A stretch of DNA of 64,000 bases from Mycolicibacter arupensis (GTDB lineage: Bacteria > Actinomycetota > Actinomycetes > Mycobacteriales > Mycobacteriaceae), in NCBI RefSeq assembly GCF_002086515.1, contig NZ_MVHH01000009.1:1-64000 (forward strand). Direction: 5' to 3'. Within the stretch, counting starts at the first letter, position 1. Each line of letters begins with the position of its first letter. Below the pieces are notes generated by a model. The model searched no databases. It was not told the DNA's origin and saw only the letters and a list, made by a program, of their open reading frames with translations. A program made the translations under genes and the position numbers. Positions 27,979 through 35,010 of the stretch are shown in pieces.

Positions 27979-29196
27979 ATGCTGTACGAGTTCTGGCACA
28001 ACTTCACCCACAACTTGTTCAAGCCCTTGCTGCTTTTCTTCTACATGGGGTTCCTCATCCCACTGCTGCGGATCAAGTTCGAATTCCCTCAGGTGCTCTA
28101 TCAGGGCCTCACTTTGTATTTGCTGCTGGCCATCGGCTGGCGCGGCGGTGAAGAGCTCGCCATGCTCGACGCCTCGAGCATCGGCAGTGTTCTGGGATTC
28201 ATGGTGCTGGGTTTCTTCACCAACCTGACCATCGGATTCATCGCCTACGGCCTGCTCTCGCGAATGACACGTATGCGCCGGATCGATCGGGCCACCGTGG
28301 CCGGCTACTACGGTTCGGACTCGGCCGGCACGTTCGCGACCTGCGTGGGGGTGCTCGCCACGTTGGATATCGTCTTCGACGCATACATGCCGGTGATGCT
28401 GGCGGTGATGGAGATCCCGGGCTGCATGGTGGCCCTCATTCTGGTCGCGCGGATTCGGGAGCGCGGAGTGGATGCGCTGGGCAATATGGCCGACGAGCCC
28501 GGCTACACCCGGCAGGCCAGTCGACAACTCGTCGGGGCCGCCCAGGTGGGCGGAAGCGCCGCCACGCGGCGCACCCAAGGAGTTCAGGACGAGATCGACC
28601 TGTCACGGGAAAAGTTGGAGCACAACGGGTCAGGTACTACCGCGGCTTCTCCGACTTCGGTGCCGAGCACTCGTGCACTGGTGCGCGAAGTGCTGCTCAA
28701 CCCGGGACTCTTCTTGCTGTTCGGTGGGATCATGATCGGCTTTGTCAGTCGCCTGCAGGGCGCCTCCGTCATCGAGGACGACGATCGTGTCTTCGTTACG
28801 GCCTTCCAAGGGATGCTCTGCCTGTTCCTGCTTGAGATGGGCATGACGGCGTCACGCAAGCTCCAGGATCTCCGCAGCGCGGGTCGTGGACTGATCGCCT
28901 TCGGACTGTTGGCTCCGAACCTGTTTGCGATCAGCGGGATCATCCTCATCCATGTCTATGCCCTGCTCACCGGCACCCACTTCGAGACCGGCAGCTACGT
29001 CTTGTTCGCGGTGCTGTGCGGCTCGGCGTCCTACATCGCGGTACCCGCGGTTCAGCGTGCGGCCATTCCCGAGGCCAGTCCGACCGTGCCACTTGCCGCC
29101 TCGCTGGGACTCACGTTCTCCTACAACGTGACCATCGGAATTCCGCTGTATCTCCAATTCGCGAAGGCCTTCGACGGCTGGTTTCCAGTCAGCTGA
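27979..29196 (+). CDS. SbtA-like sodium-dependent bicarbonate transporter
   Basis: The 405-residue integral membrane protein has the SbtA (DUF897) arrangement of two inverted halves of about five helices. The halves are separated by a hydrophilic cytosolic loop (about residues 195-235, rich in Arg, Ser and Thr). Conserved-looking parts are GYYGSDSAGTFATCVG in the first half and LCGSASYIAVPAVQRAAIPEASP in the second; these resemble the substrate-binding serine loops of cyanobacterial SbtA. The ATG at 27979 is preceded by GGAGAG. No PII-like SbtB partner is adjacent. Bicarbonate as substrate is inferred from family membership only. Confidence 0.8.
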   Translation: MLYEFWHNFTHNLFKPLLLFFYMGFLIPLLRIKFEFPQVLYQGLTLYLLLAIGWRGGEELAMLDASSIGSVLGFMVLGFFTNLTIGFIAYGLLSRMTRMRRIDRATVAGYYGSDSAGTFATCVGVLATLDIVFDAYMPVMLAVMEIPGCMVALILVARIRERGVDALGNMADEPGYTRQASRQLVGAAQVGGSAATRRTQGVQDEIDLSREKLEHNGSGTTAASPTSVPSTRALVREVLLNPGLFLLFGGIMIGFVSRLQGASVIEDDDRVFVTAFQGMLCLFLLEMGMTASRKLQDLRSAGRGLIAFGLLAPNLFAISGIILIHVYALLTGTHFETGSYVLFAVLCGSASYIAVPAVQRAAIPEASPTVPLAASLGLTFSYNVTIGIPLYLQFAKAFDGWFPVS

Positions 29197-29423
29197 CAGA
29201 CGTTTCCAACCGAACGCAACGCTTCGGCGAGGGGCGGGTCAACCAGGCGAAATACGCTGCGCCTGACACGAATACGTGACGCGTACCACTCGCGACCCGG
29301 CGCTCCAACTCATTTTCAGGTTCCGCTCCGCTGCTTGCCAGATCGGCTCGGTAGGTTCGCACTCCGTCCATCGTGATGCGAGATTCTTCGTGTGGCGGTG
29401 GCCCCGGAGCCCGAGGAGACCGT

Positions 29424-30827
29424 ATGACGAAGCGCCACATCAGCAATTTCGATCCGGAGGACGGCGCGGCGTGGGAGGACGGCAATGCCGCGATCGCACG
29501 ACGCAACCTCATCTGGTCGACCGCCAGTACGCATGTCGCGTTCTCCATCTGGTCGCTGTGGTCGGTGGTCGTGCTGTTCATGCCCGAATCCGTGTACGGC
29601 ATCAAAGCCGGTGACAAGCTGCTGCTGGCGGCGGTCGCCACCCTGATCGGTGGATGCGCCCGCGTTCCCTATGTGCGCGCAAACGCAAAGTTCGGTGGCC
29701 GGGATTGGGCGGTGTTCTCCTCGCTGATTCTGCTGATCCCCACCGTGGGGACGCTGCTGTTGCTCGTCAATCCCGGTAAACCACTCTGGATGTACATGGT
29801 GTGCGCAGCGTTGACCGGATTGGGTGGCGGCAACTATGCCGCGGCGCTGGCCAACGTCGACGCCTTTTACCCGCAACGCCTCAAAGGAATCGCTCTTGGG
29901 CTGTGCGGCGGTATCGGCAACCTCGGGGTCGCGGCCATCCAACTTGTCGGCCTGGTGGTCCTGGCCACCGTCGGCAACACCAAACCCGAATTGGTTTGCG
30001 CAATCTACCTGGTGCTGCTGGCCGTGGTCGGCGTCTGCTCAGCGCTGTGGATGGACAACCTCGACCACGGCCGGCAAGAGGTGGGCGGAATCCGCTCGAT
30101 TCTGTCGGTCCCCGACAGCTGGATCGTGTCGGCGTTGTACTGCGCAGCATTCGGTTCGTTCATCGGATTCGCCTTCGCCTTCGCCCAGGTACTGCACGCC
30201 ACCTTCGAGAAGGCCGGCCACAGCCCCGCCGAGGCAGCGCTCTACGCCGCCCGAATCGCCTTCCTGGGACCGCTGTTGGGCGCCTTGTCTCGCATCTACG
30301 GCGGCCGGGTAGCCGACCGCCGCGGCGGCGGTCGGGTCACCCTGGTGGTGTTCCTCGGCATGATCGTGGCCTCCGCGGTGCTGGTCATCACGAGCACCAT
30401 CGATGACCACAACAGCCGCGCGTCCACATCGACGATCGTGTTCTACATCGTCGCGTTCATGGTGCTGTTCTTTCTGGCCGGGATGGGAAACGGGTCGGTG
30501 CTAAAGATGATCCCGTCGATCTTCGAGGCCCGCAGCCGTTCACTGGACGGCAGTGAGGCCGAGCGTCGCCACTGGGCACGTTCGCATTCCGGCGCATTGA
30601 TCGGGTTCTCCACCGCGGTAGGAGCGCTCGGCGGGGTGGCGATCAACCTGATCCTGCGGCAGGCATACGCCAGCTTCGCAAGCGAGACGCCGGCGTTCTG
30701 GGTGTTCCTGGCCTCTTACTGCGCGGCTGCGGGATTGACCTGGGTGATGTACGTCCGCCGCCCTCCGCTGGATCGACGAGCCCAGCGCGCCGCCGTCGCG
30801 CGGGACACCGAGAAGGTATCGGCGTGA
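29424..30827 (+). CDS. NarK-family nitrate/nitrite transporter (copy A)
   Basis: The 467-residue major facilitator protein has about twelve helices and the nitrate-porter signature GLGGGNYAAALANVDAFYPQRLKG, followed by GGIGNLGVAAIQLVG. It moves nitrate inward or exchanges nitrate and nitrite. The ATG at 29424 has GAGGAGAC upstream, and an in-frame ATG at 29373 is less likely. By eye it is more than half identical to copy B at 32092-33492, with the same N-terminal pattern (DPED...NLIWST), so the two are paralogues. It is followed 73 nt later by an orphan winged-helix gene. It could correspond to narU or to a second narK3. Confidence 0.88.
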   Translation: MTKRHISNFDPEDGAAWEDGNAAIARRNLIWSTASTHVAFSIWSLWSVVVLFMPESVYGIKAGDKLLLAAVATLIGGCARVPYVRANAKFGGRDWAVFSSLILLIPTVGTLLLLVNPGKPLWMYMVCAALTGLGGGNYAAALANVDAFYPQRLKGIALGLCGGIGNLGVAAIQLVGLVVLATVGNTKPELVCAIYLVLLAVVGVCSALWMDNLDHGRQEVGGIRSILSVPDSWIVSALYCAAFGSFIGFAFAFAQVLHATFEKAGHSPAEAALYAARIAFLGPLLGALSRIYGGRVADRRGGGRVTLVVFLGMIVASAVLVITSTIDDHNSRASTSTIVFYIVAFMVLFFLAGMGNGSVLKMIPSIFEARSRSLDGSEAERRHWARSHSGALIGFSTAVGALGGVAINLILRQAYASFASETPAFWVFLASYCAAAGLTWVMYVRRPPLDRRAQRAAVARDTEKVSA

Positions 30828-30900
30828 TCGACGCCACTGGCCCGATCGAGCAACCGTTCGGAAATCGGTCGGTAACACCGCTGACATGGAGTGGAGCTAA

Positions 30901-31218
30901 ATGTTGTACATGAGTACCGCCGTTAATGCCGCAGGTCACCGCATCGTGATCGAGGAGAGCCGGGTCCTGGTCGACGGCGTGGTGATGCCGGTCTCGCCCG
31001 CTGGCCTGGCCGCCCTGCGCATGCTGGCACAGCGTCCGGGCCACGTGGTTGCTCGCGACACGCTGCTGCGGGCGCTCCCGGGCCGCAGCACCAGCACGCA
31101 CGCGGTCGAATCCGCGGTACTGCGGTTACGAAACGCGCTCGGTGACAGCCAGATCGTCGCCACCGTGGTCAAACGCGGGTACCGGTTGGCGGTCGACAGC
31201 GAGCAGGGCGCCGCGTGA
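30901..31218 (+). CDS. Stand-alone winged-helix DNA-binding protein (NnaR C-terminal domain only)
   Basis: The 105-residue product is just an OmpR/PhoB-type winged helix. It begins AAGHRIVIEESRVLVDGV and contains PVSPAGLAALRMLAQRPG, HAVESAVLRLRNALGD and the wing IVATVVKRGYRLAVD. It aligns without gaps to residues of about 280-375 of the NnaR protein at 33494-34645. Roughly two thirds of positions are identical by eye. The HemD-like sensing half is missing. The ATG at 30901 has GTGGAG upstream, and the stop overlaps the CbiX start (GTGA), so it is translated as a coupled unit. It looks like the remnant of a duplicated nnaR but has an intact reading frame. Confidence 0.85.
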   Translation: MLYMSTAVNAAGHRIVIEESRVLVDGVVMPVSPAGLAALRMLAQRPGHVVARDTLLRALPGRSTSTHAVESAVLRLRNALGDSQIVATVVKRGYRLAVDSEQGAA

Positions 31219-31907
31219 TCCCAGTCCTGGTCGCGCATGGCACCCGGGCCCCCGAGGGCATCGTCATGATCGGAGAGCTCGCCGAACGCGTGGGATCGGT
31301 GTTGGCGCAACCGGTCCGGGTGGCGTTCGTCGACGTGCTGGGACCCAGTCCGGCAGAAGTCCTTGCCGCGGAGGCCGGCAGCGGCCGTCCGGCTGTTCTG
31401 GTGCCCGCTTTCCTGGCGCGCGGCTACCACGTCCGGGTCGACGTACCCACCCACGTGGCCGCCAGTGGACACCCGGACGTCACCCTCACTCCGGCGCTCG
31501 GACCCGACCCACGCGTGGCCGCGGTGGTCGCCGCTCGGCTGATCGAATCTGGCTGGCGTGCTGGAGATTCGGTGATTCTCGCGGCAGCCGGATCATCGGA
31601 CCCCGCGGCGCGTAACGACCTGATCCAGGCCACGGAGATGCTGTCCGCGCTGATCGATTCGCCCGTCGAACTGGCATTCGCGGCCACCGGCGGACCCCGT
31701 GTCAGCGAGGCCGTGGCGTGCCTGCGCAGCCGCCGAGCAGGCCGCGTTGTGGTGGCGTCGTACCTGTTGGCCGACGGCCTGTTCCAGCGCCGGCTGCATG
31801 ACGCAGGTGCAGATCTGGTGACCAAGCCGCTCGGCACTCACCCCGGGATCGCACGGATCGTCGCCGACCGATTCATCACGGCTCAGCCGCCCATCTCGGT
31901 GCGCTGA
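31215..31907 (+). CDS. CbiX/SirB-like sirohydrochlorin chelatase
   Basis: The 230-residue protein is of the class II chelatase family, which inserts iron (or cobalt) into sirohydrochlorin; siroheme is the prosthetic group of NirB encoded nearby. The N-terminal VLVAHGTRAPEG has the metal-binding His. A second block, VLVPAFLARGYHVRVDVPTH, has the second His. The internal repeat (AAAGSSDPAARNDL; VVASYLLADGLFQRRL) shows the two-module form. It corresponds to Rv0259c. The GTG start overlaps the winged-helix gene stop. Confidence 0.88.
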   Translation: MIPVLVAHGTRAPEGIVMIGELAERVGSVLAQPVRVAFVDVLGPSPAEVLAAEAGSGRPAVLVPAFLARGYHVRVDVPTHVAASGHPDVTLTPALGPDPRVAAVVAARLIESGWRAGDSVILAAAGSSDPAARNDLIQATEMLSALIDSPVELAFAATGGPRVSEAVACLRSRRAGRVVVASYLLADGLFQRRLHDAGADLVTKPLGTHPGIARIVADRFITAQPPISVR

Positions 31908-32091
31908 GCCTGCCCTGTCGAATGCCCCTGCCGGGCGCCCCATCCCGGGTCGGCCGCCGCGCACCCAGGGGCGCCTTCCGCGCGTCGTGAGTCGATGCCT
32001 GCAACGCCGCTGACCAGGTGCGTGAGGAGAAGTTCACGAGCGGGTCATTTCGGGCAGCACGGCGGTAACGAAAGATTTCTACCGTGACTTC

Positions 32092-33492
32092 ATGGCGCGT
32101 TCACACGTAATCACAAGGTGGGACCCCGAGGACACCGCGGCCTGGACCGCCGGCAACGACAGGATCGCACGGCGCAATCTGATCTGGTCGACCATTGCCG
32201 AACACGCCGGGTTCTCGATCTGGTCGATCTGGTCAGTCATGGTGCTGTTCATGCCGGAGGCGGTCTACGGCTTCACCGCCGGCGACAAGTTCCTGCTCGC
32301 GGCCACCGCCACCCTGGCCGGCGGCGTGCTGCGCATACCGTACTCGCTGGCCACGGCCGCATTCGGCGGTCGGAACTGGACGATCTTCTCGGCGCTGGTG
32401 TTGCTGATCCCCACCGTGGCGATGATGGGCCTGTTGGCACACCCGGGTCTCCCCCTGTGGCCATACCTGTTCTGCGCCGCGCTGACCGGCCTGGGCGGCG
32501 GAAACTTCGCCGCCTCGATGACCAACGTGAATGCCTTCTACCCACACCGGCTCAAGGGCTGGGCGCTGGCGGTCAACGCCGGTGGCGGCAACCTGGGCGT
32601 GCCGCTGATCCAGCTGGTCGGCCTGGCGGTGCTGGCCACCGCCGGTAACCGGCAGCCGTACTGGGTGTGTGCGATCTACCTGGTGGTGCTCGCGGTAGCC
32701 GCCCTCGGAGCGGCGCTGTTCATGGACAATCTCGACGGGCAGAAAGCCGATCTGACCGCGATGCGGTCGATCCTTCCCGAACTCGACACCTGGATCGTGG
32801 CACTGCTCTACATCGGGACGTTCGGTTCGTTCATCGGATTCTCCTTCGCGTTCGGCCAGGTGCTGCAGATCAGCTTCGTCGGGGGCGGTCAGAGCCCGGC
32901 GCAGGCCTCGCTGCACGCGGCCCAGATCGCTTTTGTGGGACCGCTGCTGGGGTCACTGTCCCGGATTGTCGGCGGCCGCCTGGCGGATCGCCTGGATGGC
33001 AGTCGCGTCACGCTGGCGGCCTTCGGCGGCCTGTTCGCGGCCTCGGGACTCCTCGTCACCGTGAGCACCATGGACGGCAACCGCAGCGGCCCCACATCCG
33101 GGGCCATCATGGTGGGCTATGTCGTCGGATTCGTGGCGCTGTTCATCGTGTCCGGAATCGGCAACGGCTCGGTGTACAAGATGATCCCGTCGGTCTTCGA
33201 GGCCCGCAGCCACCGCCTGGACATGCGCGAGAACGATCGGCGGCAATGGGCACGGGCCATGTCCGGGGCGTTGATCGGATTCGCCGGTGCCATCGGCGCC
33301 CTCGGCGGCGTGGGGATCAACCTGGCGCTGCGCCAGTCGTACATGACCAGCGGCTCGGCCACCTCGGCCTTCTGCATCTTCCTGGTGGGTTACGTCGTCG
33401 CCGGGGCGCTGACGTGGCTGCGGTACGTGCGTCGGCCGATCTTCGTCGTGCAGCCCGCGCAGCCCGCGCTCGCCGCGATGGCTACGGCGTAA
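32092..33492 (+). CDS. narK: NarK-family nitrate/nitrite transporter (copy B, narK3-like)
   Basis: This 466-residue MFS transporter has GLGGGNFAASMTNVNAFYPHRLKG and GGGNLGVPLIQLVG as nitrate signatures and a conserved GNGSVYKMIPSVFEARS toward the C-terminus. It is one base before nnaR, so the two are almost certainly one operon, as in M. tuberculosis Rv0261c-Rv0260c. No clear Shine-Dalgarno is seen before ATG 32092, which raises the possibility of a leaderless or very short leader message. A GTAAC element at 32065-32069 could be part of a GlnR/NnaR site. Confidence 0.92.
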   Translation: MARSHVITRWDPEDTAAWTAGNDRIARRNLIWSTIAEHAGFSIWSIWSVMVLFMPEAVYGFTAGDKFLLAATATLAGGVLRIPYSLATAAFGGRNWTIFSALVLLIPTVAMMGLLAHPGLPLWPYLFCAALTGLGGGNFAASMTNVNAFYPHRLKGWALAVNAGGGNLGVPLIQLVGLAVLATAGNRQPYWVCAIYLVVLAVAALGAALFMDNLDGQKADLTAMRSILPELDTWIVALLYIGTFGSFIGFSFAFGQVLQISFVGGGQSPAQASLHAAQIAFVGPLLGSLSRIVGGRLADRLDGSRVTLAAFGGLFAASGLLVTVSTMDGNRSGPTSGAIMVGYVVGFVALFIVSGIGNGSVYKMIPSVFEARSHRLDMRENDRRQWARAMSGALIGFAGAIGALGGVGINLALRQSYMTSGSATSAFCIFLVGYVVAGALTWLRYVRRPIFVVQPAQPALAAMATA

Positions 33493-33493
33493 C

Positions 33494-34645
33494 GTGGCCG
33501 GCTCCCTCTGCGGCTACCGCGTCGCGGTGACGTCAGCGCGTCGCGCTGACGAGCTGGCCAACCTGCTTCGGCGCCACGGCGCCACGGTCTGTGCCGCCCC
33601 GGCCATCACCATGATCGATCTGACCGACGACATCGCGCTGCGCGGGCGCACCGAATCCTTGATCGAGGCGCCGCCCGACGTGCTCGTGGTGACGACCGCG
33701 ATGGGCTTCCGCGGCTGGATCGGCGCCGCACACCGATGGGGTCTCGCCGACCAGCTGATCGCGGCCCTGGCCACCGCACGGATCGTGGCCCGTGGCCCCA
33801 AGGCAGTGGGAGCGTTGCGCACCGTCGGCTTGCCCGAGGAGTGGTCTCCCGATTCCGAGTCGTCTGCGGCCATCGCCGACTATCTCAAGTCCGACATCGC
33901 CGGCGCCCGCATCGCGGTTCAGCTGCACGGCACCACCGGTGACTGGGACCCGGTACCGGAGCTGCTCGAGCAGCTCCGCAAATCCGGAGGCGAGGTATTG
34001 CCCATCCCGGTCTATCGCTGGCGGCCGGCTCGGCCCGGCGGTGAATTCGACAAACTGGCGATCCAGATGTCGCAGCGGCAGTTCGACGCGGTGAGCTTCA
34101 CCTCCGCCGCCGCGGTTATGGCGACCTTGACTCGTGCGGCCGAGCTCGGTATCTCCGACGCCTTGTTGCGCGCACTGCGGTCCGACGTACAGGCCATGTG
34201 CATCGGGCCGTTGACGGCGCGGCCACTGGAACTGTTGGGTGTTCCGACGTCGGCCCCCAAGCGGATGCGGCTGGGCGCGTTGGCCCGGCACATCGCCGAC
34301 GAGTTACCGCGACTGCGCACCCACATCATCTCCGCGGCGGGTCACCGCATCGAGATCAGCGGCAGCGGCGTCTCCGTCGACGGGGTGCCCAAGCCGGTCT
34401 CGCCCGCGGGCATGGCCACCCTGCGCGCACTGGCCCACCAACCGGGCAGAGTCGTCTCGCGCGAGACGCTTCTGGCGGCGCTGCCTGGTCATGGCGCCAA
34501 CACCCACGCCGTGGAGACCGCTGTGCTGCGGCTACGCACCAGCCTGGGCGACAAGAACATCATCGCCACCGTCGTCAAGCGTGGTTACCGCTTGGCGGTG
34601 GACCAGGCGGACATGGATCTGAATATGGGCCAGGCGGCCGGCTAG
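33494..34645 (+). CDS. nnaR: Nitrate/nitrite assimilation regulator NnaR (HemD-like domain plus winged helix)
   Basis: The 383-residue protein has an N-terminal uroporphyrinogen-III-synthase (HemD)-like domain (1 to about 270; GYRVAVTSARRADELANLLRRHG, VLVVTTAMGFRGWIGAA, FTSAAAVMATL). It is followed by an OmpR-type winged helix (about 280-375; ending KNIIATVVKRGYRLAVD). NnaR of M. smegmatis and Streptomyces has this build and works with GlnR to switch on nitrate transport and reduction genes. The GTG start is 1 nt after the narK stop. Its stop codon overlaps the stop of convergent nirD (palindromic CTAG at 34642-34645). Confidence 0.92.
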   Translation: MAGSLCGYRVAVTSARRADELANLLRRHGATVCAAPAITMIDLTDDIALRGRTESLIEAPPDVLVVTTAMGFRGWIGAAHRWGLADQLIAALATARIVARGPKAVGALRTVGLPEEWSPDSESSAAIADYLKSDIAGARIAVQLHGTTGDWDPVPELLEQLRKSGGEVLPIPVYRWRPARPGGEFDKLAIQMSQRQFDAVSFTSAAAVMATLTRAAELGISDALLRALRSDVQAMCIGPLTARPLELLGVPTSAPKRMRLGALARHIADELPRLRTHIISAAGHRIEISGSGVSVDGVPKPVSPAGMATLRALAHQPGRVVSRETLLAALPGHGANTHAVETAVLRLRTSLGDKNIIATVVKRGYRLAVDQADMDLNMGQAAG

Positions 34646-35010
34646 GCGACAGCCCTTTCCGGACTGACCTGGCCGATCTGCACGTAACCGTCCGGGGTGA
34701 CGCGGGTCGGGTACACCCGCACCGACATGTCGGGGTCATCCAGGCAGCTGCCGTCGTCGAGGGCGAACGCCTGCTTCTTCAATGGCGAGATGACCGACAG
34801 GCGCCCCCCGCGGTCACCGACGATCCCACGCGACATCACCGCCGCCCGAAAGAACGGGTCGATGTTGCACACCGCACGGATCGAACCGTCGTCCAGCCGA
34901 AACAACGCCGCCTGCTTGCCGTCGGGGAGCAATACGCCGACCCCGAGTCCGGGCAGCAGACTGTCGTAATGGCATGCGGTGGTCCAGGTTTCGATGTTGC
35001 TGTTGTTCAT
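34642..35010 (-). CDS. nirD: Nitrite reductase small subunit NirD
   Basis: The 122-residue protein has a Rieske-like fold and forms the assimilatory NADH-nitrite reductase with NirB. As in many NirD proteins, the usual Rieske Cys-x-His pairs are absent (the positions read VCNIDPFFRAAVMSRGIVGD and LKKQAFALDDGSCLDDP), so it should not bind an iron-sulfur cluster. The start overlaps the nirB stop (ATGA). It corresponds to Rv0253. It is convergent with nnaR. Confidence 0.93.
   Translation of the reverse strand: MNNSNIETWTTACHYDSLLPGLGVGVLLPDGKQAALFRLDDGSIRAVCNIDPFFRAAVMSRGIVGDRGGRLSVISPLKKQAFALDDGSCLDDPDMSVRVYPTRVTPDGYVQIGQVSPERAVA

Noticed and set aside
32058-32085. GGTA...TACC symmetry before narK B considered as a full operator
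   Set aside because: The outer GGTA/TACC and inner GAAA/TTTC pairs have different centres, so it is not one clean palindrome.
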